Positions 1-7,271 of a DNA stretch of 37,800 nucleotides are shown one piece after another. Below the pieces are notes generated by a model, which saw only the letters and a list, made by a program, of their open reading frames with translations, did no database searches and was not told the DNA's origin. Position numbers and translations under genes: made by a program. The stretch's first letter is position 1, and every line of letters begins with the position of its first letter. This DNA is from Acidobacteriota bacterium (GTDB taxonomy: Bacteria; Acidobacteriota; Polarisedimenticolia; JACPZX01). The DNA lies in assembly GCA_016195325.1 (NCBI GenBank), contig JACPZX010000069.1, forward strand, positions 1 through 37,800. The letters are read 5' to 3'.

Positions 1-1
1 G

Positions 2-598
2 CCGGAATCCGCAGCGGTGTTCGACGCGGCGATGACCTCGATCAGCACGTTCGAGTCGAAGGCGGTGGTCGCCGCCTACGACTTTTCCGGGATCGACACT
101 CTGGTCGACGTCGCCGGCGGACACGGCCTCATGAGCGTGACCATTCTCAAGGCGAACAAGAGGATGCGCGGCATCCTCTTCGACCTTCCGCACGTGGCCG
201 CCGGGGCCACCGCGCTGCTCCGGAGCGGAGGCGTGGCCGACCGTTGCCGAATCGTCAGCGGCGACTTCTTCGCGTCCGTTCCGGAGGGAGGCGATGCCTG
301 CGTGATGAAGCACATCATCCACGACTGGGATGACGAGAGGGCGATTCAGATCCTCCGAAATTGCCACCGCGCGCTGCGGCCCGGCGGGAAGGTGCTCATC
401 GTCGACGCGGTCATCCCGCCCGGCAACAGGGCGCACTTCGGCAAGCTTCTGGATCTCGAGATGCTGGTGCTCACGCCGCGTGGCCGGGAGCGCACCCGGT
501 CGGAGTTCCGGGAGCTGCTGAAGCGATCCGGGTTCAGGCTTCGGCGCGTCGTTCCCACGGAGACCCACCTCTCGGTCGTCGAGGGCGTGAGGGCTTGA
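2..598 (+). CDS. SAM-dependent O-methyltransferase, C-terminal part (5' end outside window)
   Basis: The frame is open from the first bases (P-E-S-A-A-V-F-D-A-A-M), so the start lies upstream and about 198 residues remain. The glycine-rich SAM-binding loop reads LVDVAGGHG. It is followed by the LFDLPHV acidic-loop region, the GDFF segment, the KHIIHDWDDE segment that carries the catalytic His in plant-type and hydroxyneurosporene O-methyltransferases, and the LRPGGKVLIVD strand. This order is diagnostic of the Methyltransf_2 family, which methylates hydroxyls on small aromatic or polyene substrates. The missing N-terminus would be the winged-helix dimerisation domain. The substrate cannot be inferred, and no biosynthetic cluster follows. 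Family assignment is secure; function beyond methyl transfer is not. Confidence 0.85.
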   Translation, partial: PESAAVFDAAMTSISTFESKAVVAAYDFSGIDTLVDVAGGHGLMSVTILKANKRMRGILFDLPHVAAGATALLRSGGVADRCRIVSGDFFASVPEGGDACVMKHIIHDWDDERAIQILRNCHRALRPGGKVLIVDAVIPPGNRAHFGKLLDLEMLVLTPRGRERTRSEFRELLKRSGFRLRRVVPTETHLSVVEGVRA

Positions 599-676
599 GG
601 GCTCGCGGCCGGGCGATGTGAGCGCGAGCCACAGCGCCACGCGGCTCCGGCACGATCTGCGACGATCAAGGGTGGC

Positions 677-1246
677 ATGAGGACATCGCTGATCATCATC
701 GCGCTGGCGTTGCTGGCGTTGCTCGCGGGCTTCGTCGCGATCGGATTGCGACCGGACGGGCGGGTCGCGGCGATCAATTCAGCGACCTCCCGAAGCCCGT
801 CGTTCGAGGTGCGCGTCGTGAAGCCTCTCTCCGCCCGGCCCCTCTTCGGGCTTTTCGGGCTCCTCCCGACCGATGATCTGAGGTTCGGCCACGAGAGCCG
901 TGGCGCCTCGATTGGACGCGTCGCGCACGACCGCCTCGAGCTCAGCGCCGACGGGTGGGATCTCGCAATCGAGATCGACGGCGACGGGCGGCTCGCTCCT
1001 GGGACGCGCCTCGTGTTCCCGCTGGAGCTCGGGGGCAGGCAGGTGACGCTGCGCTGCCGACCCGCGGATCGTGCCAACGGCTATCTTCGCACCACCACGC
1101 GGGCAGGCGCGGACGAGCTCGGCGGCAGCTTCCTCGTCAAGCTCGCCACCTGCGAGAATGTCGTGTCGGGGAAGGCCCTCGAGTGGCCGCCAGCACCGCT
1201 CACCGTCGTCGGTAGCTTCGACCGGCTCCCGCATCACGCCGGCTGA
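677..1246 (+). CDS. Hypothetical membrane-anchored or exported protein
   Basis: A 189-residue protein of unknown family. Residues 5-26 form a single hydrophobic helix (LIIIALALLALLAGFVAIGL) after a short basic N-terminus, so it is either a signal-anchor or an uncleaved signal peptide. The rest is a beta-rich soluble domain with two cysteines (in LRCRPAD and LATCENV) that could form a disulfide outside the cytoplasm. An AAGGGTGG ribosome-binding site lies just before the ATG. The gene sits 31 bases before the MOSC gene on the same strand and may be co-transcribed with it. I recognise no domain. Confidence 0.6.
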   Translation: MRTSLIIIALALLALLAGFVAIGLRPDGRVAAINSATSRSPSFEVRVVKPLSARPLFGLFGLLPTDDLRFGHESRGASIGRVAHDRLELSADGWDLAIEIDGDGRLAPGTRLVFPLELGGRQVTLRCRPADRANGYLRTTTRAGADELGGSFLVKLATCENVVSGKALEWPPAPLTVVGSFDRLPHHAG

Positions 1247-1277
1247 GCGACCTGCGAGAGCGTCAGGAGGACTCGGA

Positions 1278-2015
1278 TTGAGCATGGTCATGGAAGTCGG
1301 ACAGGTGGAGGCGATCTTCAGGTATCCCGTGAAGTCCATGGGCGGCGAACGTCTCGAGATCGCCGAGCTGGGCTGGCACGGCCTCGAGGGTGACAGGCGC
1401 CTGGCGTTCCGGAGGATCGATGATCGCAGCGGGTTCCCGTGGCTGTCGGCCGGCAAGCTTCCCGACCTGCTCCTCTTCGCTCCGCACCGCCGTGAGGGCG
1501 GTGCCGGAGGAGACCCCCCCACGCACGTTCGCACGCCGGATGGCGCCGAGCTGCCCGTCTTCGGGGAGGAGCTGGCCGCGGAGATCGGGCGCAGGTACGG
1601 GGCTCCCGTGCAGATGATGCAGCTCAGGGACGGCATCTTCGATGCGGCGACCATCTCCGTGATCGCGTCCGATACCGTGCGCGAGGTCTCGCGGCTCGCG
1701 GGGCGGAGCCCGGACGTGCGACGCTTTCGCCCGAACGTCCTGGTTCGTTCACTGCGATCGGTCCCCTTCCAGGAGGACGAGTGGGTGGGCGGCCTGCTCT
1801 CCTTCGGCGAGGGGGACGACGCCCCCTCCATCGCCGTGACGATGCGCGACGAACGCTGCTCGATGCTGAACCTCGATCCCGACTCGGCACGTCCCGCGCC
1901 GGAGATGATGAAGGCGGTCGTTCGTGCGAACGAGAACAACGCGGGGATCTACGGCACCGTCACGCGCATCGGTCGTCTGGCCGTCGGGCAGACCGTGCAT
2001 TTCCGCCGAGCGTGA
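1278..2015 (+). CDS. MOSC domain-containing protein (MOSC_N + MOSC)
   Basis: About 245 residues. The N-terminal beta-barrel starts with AIFRYPVKSMGGE and GLEGDRRLAFR, the signature of MOSC_N. The C-terminal MOSC domain contains FRPNVLV, the TMRDERCSMLNLDP segment with the conserved cysteine, and NNAGIYGTV. MOSC proteins bind sulfurated molybdenum cofactor or transfer sulfur and act on N-hydroxylated or other substrates; a stand-alone bacterial copy cannot be given a substrate from sequence. Two starts are possible. AGGAGG at 1265-1270 is 7 bases before TTG 1278 and 13 bases before ATG 1284, so the TTG is favoured on spacing and the ATG on codon preference. The difference is two residues. Confidence 0.88.
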   Translation: MSMVMEVGQVEAIFRYPVKSMGGERLEIAELGWHGLEGDRRLAFRRIDDRSGFPWLSAGKLPDLLLFAPHRREGGAGGDPPTHVRTPDGAELPVFGEELAAEIGRRYGAPVQMMQLRDGIFDAATISVIASDTVREVSRLAGRSPDVRRFRPNVLVRSLRSVPFQEDEWVGGLLSFGEGDDAPSIAVTMRDERCSMLNLDPDSARPAPEMMKAVVRANENNAGIYGTVTRIGRLAVGQTVHFRRA

Positions 2016-2041
2016 GACGACAACATGAGCGTCACCGTGTC

Positions 2042-2287
2042 ATGAAGGCTCTCTCGGGAGCGCTGCTCGCGGCCATGGCCTTCACGGCAAGTGCCGCCGC
2101 GCAGAATGACGCTTTTCTCGGCGCCCGCGGCAGTTTCTTCGACCTGGAAGCGAGATATGGCCGCATGAAGGAACGGGCCCCTTCACCTTTCATCGATCCC
2201 GACGGCTACAAGCGGTATGTGGCCGAGAGGGCGCAGGCGTTTCGAGCGGAGCTGGCGAAGCAAAGAGCCGGTCCGGCTCCGTCATGA
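2042..2287 (+). pseudogene. Internally deleted subclass B3 metallo-beta-lactamase remnant (signal peptide plus C-terminal tail)
   Basis: An 81-residue open frame begins with a clear signal peptide (MKALSGALLAAMAFTASAAA-Q). It passes directly into a sequence I recognise as the extreme C-terminus of B3 metallo-beta-lactamases: DAFLGARGSFFDLEARYGRM, then FIDPDGYKRYVAERAQAFR and an LAKQRAG ending. In intact B3 enzymes the first segment reads FLGAHG, where the His is a zinc ligand (His263 in BBL numbering); here it is Arg. The roughly 220 residues with the other zinc ligands are absent. The joint is in frame, so a short exported peptide could still be made, but it cannot be a lactamase. The gene overlaps the ankyrin gene by ATGA. 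The family call rests on remembered C-terminal similarity. Confidence 0.6.
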
Positions 2288-3141
2288 TCGGCCGGACGGG
2301 CCGCTCGACAACGGATCTTCCTCACCACGAACGGATCGAGGACACGGTCTTTCGCCGAGCGGTCGACCTTCTCGATGAGGGCGACGTCGACGGCTTGCGC
2401 GGTCACCTGGCGAGCCATCCCGATCTGGTCCGTCAACGAATCGTCTTCGAGGGCGGTAACTACTTCCGCGATCCGACGCTGCTCGAGTTCGTCGCGGAGA
2501 ACCCGGTGCGTCACGACGCGCTGCCGCCGAACATCGTCGAGGTCGCCCGGACGATTCTCGACGCAGGTGCGCGGTTGGAGCGGCGGAGCATCGACTCGAC
2601 CCTCGGGCTCGTCTGCTCCGGTCGGGTGCCGCGCGAGTGCGGAGTGCAGGTTCCGCTCATCGACCTTCTATGCGACGCCGGCGCCGACCCCGAGGGCGCC
2701 ATGGCGGCGGCCCTTGGACACGGGGAGTTCGAGGCGGTGGACGCGTTGATCCGCCGAGGGGCAAAGGTCGACCTGGCCGCGGCGGCCGCGATGGGTCGCC
2801 TCGACGACGTGCGCCGGGCGCTATCAGCCGCCGGCGCGGCGCTTCGACATCGAGCGCTCGCCTGGGCGGCGCAGTTCGGACACGCCGAGATCGTCCGAAT
2901 GCTTCTCGACGCCGGTGAAGACCCGAATCGGTACAATCCGGAAGGGGCCCACTCGCACTCAACGCCGCTGCACCAGGCCGCGCTGGCCGGCCACATGGAT
3001 GTCGTCCGGCTGCTGGTCGAGAGAGGAGCCCGGCTCGACATCGAGGACAGCCACCACCAGGGGACTCCCCTCGGTTGGGCCGAGCACGCCGGGCGCACCG
3101 AGGTGGCCGACTACCTGCGGGGCCGGGGCGACATCGCATGA
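2284..3141 (+). CDS. Ankyrin repeat protein
   Basis: 285 residues. The C-terminal half holds clear ankyrin units: HAEIVRMLLDAGEDPN, TPLHQAALAGHMDVVRLLV followed by ERGARLDIED, and TPLGWAEHAGRTEVADYL. Degenerate units extend upstream through LIDLLCDAGADPEGAM and VDALIRRGAKVD, so about six repeats stack over residues 75-283. There is no signal peptide, so it is probably a cytoplasmic protein-binding scaffold; the partner is unknown. ATG 2284 overlaps the stop of the preceding remnant (ATGA), and a start a few codons downstream cannot be excluded. The following kinase gene begins 18 bases after the stop. Confidence 0.9.
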   Translation: MIGRTGRSTTDLPHHERIEDTVFRRAVDLLDEGDVDGLRGHLASHPDLVRQRIVFEGGNYFRDPTLLEFVAENPVRHDALPPNIVEVARTILDAGARLERRSIDSTLGLVCSGRVPRECGVQVPLIDLLCDAGADPEGAMAAALGHGEFEAVDALIRRGAKVDLAAAAAMGRLDDVRRALSAAGAALRHRALAWAAQFGHAEIVRMLLDAGEDPNRYNPEGAHSHSTPLHQAALAGHMDVVRLLVERGARLDIEDSHHQGTPLGWAEHAGRTEVADYLRGRGDIA

Positions 3142-3159
3142 ACGAGCGAAGACCGTGAG

Positions 3160-3981
3160 ATGATCATCCCCGAGCGCAGCGCGTGGCTCGAGGAGCTGCC
3201 CGACACGATTCGCCGGTTGCAGGACAGGTGGTCGCTCACGCTCGCGAAACCGTTCGACGGCGACGAGGTGAGCTGCTCGTGGGTCGCGCTCGCCCTCCGC
3301 CGCGACGGCTCCCCCGCCGTTCTCAAGCTGGGGATGCCGCACATGGAGGCGACGCACGAGATCGAGGCGCTTCGACTCCTGGACGGCAACCCGACGGCGC
3401 GCCTGCTCGAAAGCGACGCACTCCTCAACGCGATGCTCCTGGAGCGGTGCGACCCCGGAACTCCGCTGCGCGAGCTGCCGGAGCCGGAGCAGGACGTCGT
3501 CCTCGCCGGGCTGCTCCGCCGCCTCTGGCGCACTCCTCCATCCCCGCGCGTCTTCCGCCCGCTCGCCTCGATGCTCGCTCATTGGGCCGGCGAGACGAAC
3601 GCCGCCGCCCCTCGATGGCCCGACGTCGGGCTGGTCCGGGAGGGACTGCGCCTCTTCGACGAGCTGTCGCGGCCGTCGGCCGGCGACGTGCTGCTGGCGA
3701 CCGATCTGCACGCGGGGAACGTCCTTCGCGCGCGGCGGGAGCCGTGGCTCGTGATCGACCCCAAGCCCTTCGTCGGTGATCGCGCCTACGACGCGACACA
3801 GCATCTCCTCAACTGCAAGAGGCGGGTCCTCGCGGATCCCGACGCGACGGTCCGCCGCTTCGCGGATCTCCTCGAAGTCGACGCCGGGCGCGTCCGTCTC
3901 TGGATGTTCGCCCGCGCCGCCGCGGGACCTCGTCACACCTGGAACGAGGAGTCGATGTCCGTCGCGAGAGCGCTGGCGTGA
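3160..3981 (+). CDS. Aminoglycoside/hydroxyurea phosphotransferase, APH(6) family
   Basis: 273 residues with the aminoglycoside-kinase fold. VLKLG carries the nucleotide-binding lysine. Near residue 182 is the catalytic loop TDLHAGNVL (D182, N187), then VIDPKPFVGDRAYD (D200, the Mg-binding aspartate). The DPKPFVGD wording and the LLNC segment match the APH_6_hur family, which includes streptomycin 6-kinases and hydroxyurea kinases. It would transfer phosphate from ATP to a small hydroxylated substrate in the cytoplasm. Environmental members often have unproven substrates, so resistance is an inference. No strong Shine-Dalgarno precedes ATG 3160, and translation may be coupled to the ankyrin gene. 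Confidence 0.88.
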   Translation: MIIPERSAWLEELPDTIRRLQDRWSLTLAKPFDGDEVSCSWVALALRRDGSPAVLKLGMPHMEATHEIEALRLLDGNPTARLLESDALLNAMLLERCDPGTPLRELPEPEQDVVLAGLLRRLWRTPPSPRVFRPLASMLAHWAGETNAAAPRWPDVGLVREGLRLFDELSRPSAGDVLLATDLHAGNVLRARREPWLVIDPKPFVGDRAYDATQHLLNCKRRVLADPDATVRRFADLLEVDAGRVRLWMFARAAAGPRHTWNEESMSVARALA

Positions 3982-4081
3982 GAACCGCGCCGCTTGCGCG
4001 GGGCGCCGGAAAGTCCGAGAGTGATGGATGAAAGGTCTCGCGAGAGCGCATGTGAGCGCCCATGTCACAGAAGGAGGAGCT

Positions 4082-4339
4082 ATGCGAAGGAACATCGGCG
4101 TCGCGATGGCGACACTCGTCCTGTCGTGCGCGATTGTCGCGTGCACCGTCGGGAATGCCGCGAGCGACATGCCCCGAGGTGTCGACGAGAGCCAGTGGAG
4201 GCCGCTCGGTCAGGACCTCGGCCTCGTCGTGCAGGGGATCGAGGCGGGGAGGATGAAGGGGTACCTCATGTGCAAGGTCAACGGCCGCTGGGTGCCGCTG
4301 TCCCTTCAGAACACGGCCGTCGTCGTCCCGGCCCAGTGA
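4082..4339 (+). CDS. Small putative lipoprotein
   Basis: 85 residues, unknown family. The N-terminus MRRNIGVAMATLVLSCAIVAC is a lipoprotein-type signal with a plausible lipobox (I-V-A-C). The mature part is short and ends in a compact segment with WRPLGQDLGLVVQGIE and CKVNGRWVPLSL. The ATG at 4082 is chosen because AAGGAGGAGC (4071-4080) is an ideal ribosome-binding site directly before it. An in-frame ATG at 4028 would bury the signal peptide and has no such site. The gene stands alone, with about 100 bases before it and 39 after. Confidence 0.6.
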   Translation: MRRNIGVAMATLVLSCAIVACTVGNAASDMPRGVDESQWRPLGQDLGLVVQGIEAGRMKGYLMCKVNGRWVPLSLQNTAVVVPAQ

Positions 4340-4378
4340 GCCGGGTGGCTCCGGGCGGCGACGTTCGGCGGCGACAGG

Positions 4379-4973
4379 ATGATTGAGAGCCGGCCGAGCC
4401 GAACCGCCGAGCGCGTGGCGATGCGGCGCGCCGCCCATCAGCTGCTGGACGCGCCGCGCGTGCACGACGATCCCCTGGCGCTCGCCATCCTGGGAGAGGC
4501 GACAGCCGCCGCCCTGCGAGCGGATCCGCGGCGCCTCGAGGGGGGTCGCGTCGACGCGGTACTCCGCGCATTCCTCGCCGTGCGGAGCCGATGGGCGGAG
4601 GACGCGCTCGCGCAGGCCGTGGCGAGAGGGGTGAGACAGTACGTGGTGCTGGGGGCCGGCCTCGACACGTTCGCCGCGCAGGGGGGGCGGCGTGGTCCTC
4701 GACTACGCGGTCCCTAAGGCGTCGCTGGCGCCGCCTCAGCGGGCTGCCTTCGAGGCGCTGGCCGCGCGCGTGGCGGCGGCCGGTGAGCCCTTTCGGAGCT
4801 TCTTCGAGCCCGAATCCCTGATTGCCGCGATGCGCACCCTCGGCTTCCACGCGATCCGCGATGCGGGGCCCGACGAGATCAACGCGCGCTTCTTTGCGGA
4901 TCGGGCGGACGGGCTGCGCGTCGGCAGCGCGGGGCATATCCTGACGGCGCTCGGAGGGGCCCTTCCACCATGA
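4379..4973 (+). pseudogene. Leucine carboxyl methyltransferase-family SAM methyltransferase, central part missing and frameshifted
   Basis: Two fragments of one family lie in adjacent frames. The first (4379 to about 4680) is the N-terminus: TAERVAMRRAAHQLLDAP, VDAVLRAFLAVRSRWAEDAL and the SAM motif YVVLGAGLDTFA. The second (about 4683-4973) is the C-terminus: GGGVVLDYAVP, FFEPESLIAAMRTLGF, GPDEINARFFADRADGLRV. In intact TIGR00027/PF04072 proteins about 110 residues, including the rest of the SAM site, lie between these. The fragments meet at a run of seven G (4681-4687). With six G they would be in frame, so there is both a large internal loss and a one-base shift. The product cannot be active. 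The last codons overlap the GrpB start (ATGA). Confidence 0.8.
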
Positions 4974-5521
4974 CCTCGCTCGAGGCGCCGATCGAGATCG
5001 TTCCCTACGACGCGTCGTGGCCGGCGCGGTTCGCCGAAGAGTCTCAGATCCTCCGTCGGGCCCTGGCGGCATGGCTCGCGGGTCCGATCGAGCACATCGG
5101 CAGCACGGCCGTGCCCGGCCTCGCGGCGAAACCCGTGATCGACATCATGGCCGGCGTGCGGACGCTCGACGGGTCGCGCCCGGCGATCGCCGCGGCGACC
5201 GGGCTGGGCTACTGCCACTTCCCCTACCAGGTCGATCTGGAGCACTGGTTCTGCAAGCCGTCGCCGGCCTTCCGAACCCATCACCTGCATCTGATCCCGG
5301 TGGGCGCGCCGCAGTGGGCCCGCCCGCTGGCGTTTCGCGACTACCTGCGCGCTCACCCGGATGTCGCTGCCGAGTACGAGTCGCTGAAGCGGGATCTGGC
5401 GCGGAAGCATCACCTCGATCGCGAGGCGTACACTCAGGCGAAGGGCCCGTTCATCGACCGCGTCACGGCCCGGGCGCTGGCGATGGGGTTGGGCTCGTCC
5501 GGTCCGACTCCCAAGCGCTGA
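4970..5521 (+). CDS. GrpB family (UPF0157) nucleotidyltransferase-like protein
   Basis: 183 residues, matching GrpB/PF04229 over its whole length. Landmarks are IEIVPYDASWPARF, the nucleotidyltransferase-like core GPIEHIGSTAVPGLAAKPVIDIM (residues about 39-61), HHLHLIPVG, and LAFRDYLRAHPDVAAEYESLK near the end. These proteins have the GrpB fold related to minimal nucleotidyltransferases and are sometimes fused to dephospho-CoA kinase; no reaction is firmly established. The start overlaps the stop of the broken methyltransferase by four bases, which suggests translational coupling in the ancestral operon. Confidence 0.9.
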   Translation: MTSLEAPIEIVPYDASWPARFAEESQILRRALAAWLAGPIEHIGSTAVPGLAAKPVIDIMAGVRTLDGSRPAIAAATGLGYCHFPYQVDLEHWFCKPSPAFRTHHLHLIPVGAPQWARPLAFRDYLRAHPDVAAEYESLKRDLARKHHLDREAYTQAKGPFIDRVTARALAMGLGSSGPTPKR

Positions 5522-5597
5522 CCAGATCCCTTGCCCGGCCGCCGCGCGGCCTATTACCATGCGCCGCTGCCTTCCAACCCGACGCAGGAGATCCGCG

Positions 5598-6080
5598 ATG
5601 CGACACGCGATGCTGGCGATGATCATGGCCTCGACTCTCGCGACCGGCGCGAGCCACGCCGCGACCGACAAGAATCTCCCGGCGGATGTCGGGCCCGGCC
5701 GCATCGCCTGGTTCGACATCACGACGACCAGCGTGCCGAAGTCGAAGGAGTTCTACGGAAAGCTCTTCGACTGGCAGTTCACCGCGGTCGAGGGGAGCGA
5801 TCAGGCGGCGGAGATCGTCGCCGGTGGCACGTCGATCGGGACGCTGCGCATGGCCGACGGCGCCATCTCCGCGTTCGACGGAGTGGTCTACGTCCAGGTC
5901 GCCGACATCCGGGCGAGCTGCAAGAAGGCGAAGGACCTCGGAGGGATGATCCCGCCCGGCTTTCCCTTCAACCTGCCGAACGGCAGGGGAGCGATCGCGG
6001 TGCTCGCCGATCCGGCCGGCCACCCGATCGGCCTCTACTCGAGGACGCCGCTCCCGCCCCCTCCCGCCAAGTCCAGGTGA
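5598..6080 (+). CDS. Secreted VOC (glyoxalase/bleomycin-resistance fold) protein
   Basis: 160 residues. A signal peptide (MRHAMLAMIMASTLATGASHA) is followed by one vicinal-oxygen-chelate unit pair: GRIAWFDITTTSVPKSKEFY, KLFDWQFTAVEG, VVYVQVADIRASCKKAKDLG, and IAVLADPAGHPIGLYS. Two-module VOC proteins bind a metal at the edge of paired beta-alpha-beta-beta-beta units. Most are cytoplasmic, so the export signal is unusual. ATG 5598 is chosen over 5559 because AGGAG (5586-5590) sits 7 bases before it and the signal peptide then starts at residue 1. A TACCAT hexamer at 5555-5560 could be the -10 box. Substrate unknown. Confidence 0.8.
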   Translation: MRHAMLAMIMASTLATGASHAATDKNLPADVGPGRIAWFDITTTSVPKSKEFYGKLFDWQFTAVEGSDQAAEIVAGGTSIGTLRMADGAISAFDGVVYVQVADIRASCKKAKDLGGMIPPGFPFNLPNGRGAIAVLADPAGHPIGLYSRTPLPPPPAKSR

Positions 6081-6096
6081 CGCGAAAGGACCCGTG

Positions 6097-6245
6097 ATGA
6101 ATCCAAACAAGGCGTTGTGGGAGAAGGGCGACTTCACCCGATGAAGGTCCTGGATCTCGGCGGCGGGGACGGCACGACGGCGGCTCCTCTGGCCCGCCTG
6201 GGGTCGGTACCCGCCACCTTCCTGCGGGTGACCACCCGCATCTGA
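6097..6245 (+). pseudogene. Remnant of a small class I SAM methyltransferase
   Basis: The frame from ATG 6097 encodes MNPNKALWEKGDFTR and then stops (6142-6144). Overlapping it, ATG 6141 opens a 34-codon frame starting MKVLDLGGGDGTTAAPLARLG, which is SAM motif I. In a methyltransferase family I recognise, the first peptide is the protein N-terminus and the second follows after about 20 residues. Here that linker and everything beyond motif I (some 200 residues) are gone, and the joint is out of frame. The tail runs into an inverted repeat at 6223-6240. Family call from memory of the N-terminal wording; moderate certainty. Confidence 0.5.
6223..6240. repeat. Perfect 8-bp inverted repeat at the end of the methyltransferase remnant
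   Basis: TGCGGGTG-AC-CACCCGCA pairs over eight bases around a two-base centre. It lies exactly where the methyltransferase similarity ends, 16 bases before the peptidase start. No T-run follows, so a Rho-independent terminator is unlikely. It may be a short palindrome left at a recombination joint or a protein-binding site. Confidence 0.45.
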
Positions 6246-6255
6246 GATAGCGTCG

Positions 6256-6876
6256 ATGCACCTCTACCTCTCCTCCTTCCTGCTCGGGAACGACGCGAAG
6301 GCGCTCGTCTCCCTCGTCCGACGGCCGACCGCCCTGGTGATCGCCAACGCCCTCGACCACGCGGACACCCCCGTGAGGGAGTCCCACGCGCGAGGCTCGA
6401 TCGAGGCTCTCGCCGGACTCGGCTTCTCCGCCGCGGAGCTTGACCTGCGCGATTACTTCGCCGCCCCCGATCGGCTCCGGTCGGCGCTCATCGACGCGGG
6501 TCTCGTCTGGGTCAACGGGGGAAACGTCTTCCTCCTGCGCCGGGCGATGCGTCAGAGCGGCTTCGACCGATACATCATGGAGCGGCGGGGAGATGACGGG
6601 CTCGTCTACGGCGGGTACAGTGCCGGGGCGTGCGTGACGGGGCCGACGCTTCGCGGAGCGCACCTCGTGGACCCGCCGGACGCGCTCGCCGCGGGATACA
6701 CGGAGGCGGCGATCTGGGAGGGGCTGGGCCTGGTCCCGTACAGCATCGTGCCGCACTACAGGTCCGATCACGAGGAGGCGGGCCGGATCGACGCCGTGGT
6801 GGAGTACCTCATCGTGAACAAGCTCCCCTTCGTCGCGCTGCGCGACGGAGAGGTCGTCATCACCGCCGCCTTGTGA
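6256..6876 (+). CDS. Peptidase S51 family (dipeptidase E-like, class I glutamine amidotransferase fold)
   Basis: 206 residues. The core has VIANALDHAD, LVWVNGGNVFLLRRAM, and the nucleophile elbow GGYSAGACV with Ser122, the position of the active Ser in peptidase E. VPHYRSDHEEAGR downstream supplies the conserved His region. S51 enzymes hydrolyse Asp-X dipeptides or, in the cyanophycinase branch, beta-Asp-Arg; length and motifs here fit the peptidase E-like side. There is no signal peptide, so it is cytoplasmic. It follows the methyltransferase remnant by 10 bases with no obvious Shine-Dalgarno, so it may be read from an upstream transcript. Confidence 0.85.
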   Translation: MHLYLSSFLLGNDAKALVSLVRRPTALVIANALDHADTPVRESHARGSIEALAGLGFSAAELDLRDYFAAPDRLRSALIDAGLVWVNGGNVFLLRRAMRQSGFDRYIMERRGDDGLVYGGYSAGACVTGPTLRGAHLVDPPDALAAGYTEAAIWEGLGLVPYSIVPHYRSDHEEAGRIDAVVEYLIVNKLPFVALRDGEVVITAAL

Positions 6877-6898
6877 CAATCATGGAGACGAAGCCGAT

Positions 6899-7105
6899 AT
6901 GGAACGCACCCGACGCGTCATGCCCCAGGTCGCCATTCTCGTCATCATCGGAGTCAGCGGCCTCGTTCGTTTCTCGCAGGATGTGAGAAGCGTGAATGCG
7001 GTCGGCTTGTCCGGAAGCGGTTTCTCGCTGGGCGTCGGGTTCGCGCTCCTCGTCATGGGGCTCACGGGACGATTCGGGCCGCGGAGCGCCACCGGGCGTG
7101 AATGA
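6899..7105 (+). CDS. Small two-helix membrane protein
   Basis: 68 residues with two predicted membrane helices: residues 9-24 (PQVAILVIIGVSGLVRF) and about 41-57 (GFSLGVGFALLVMGLTG), separated by a short polar loop. No family recognised. It begins 23 bases after the peptidase stop on the same strand. The following 166 bases up to the permease show no gene or clear signal. Retained because composition and hydrophobicity look genuine, but the small size limits certainty. Confidence 0.5.
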   Translation: MERTRRVMPQVAILVIIGVSGLVRFSQDVRSVNAVGLSGSGFSLGVGFALLVMGLTGRFGPRSATGRE

Positions 7106-7271
7106 CCCGAGCCACCCTCCCCCGAGTCCCGATTCTGGGACCGATGGGTGTCGGGAGCGGACACGCGGCGGCCGGGGCGGAGATCCCGGGCTCAGGGACA
7201 ACGCCTTGCCGCAGAGCGCGATGCGGCCGGCGGCGGAGTGTGGCGCGAGATCTGCACCTCGGTGAACCCAG

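Noticed and set aside
346-1077. Long minus-strand open frame over the O-methyltransferase
   Set aside because: Arg/Ser-rich wording typical of the opposite strand of GC-rich genes; no domain, and it covers two sound plus-strand genes.
6248-6253. TAGCGT as a promoter for the S51 peptidase
   Set aside because: Only two bases separate it from the ATG, so transcription would start inside the gene.
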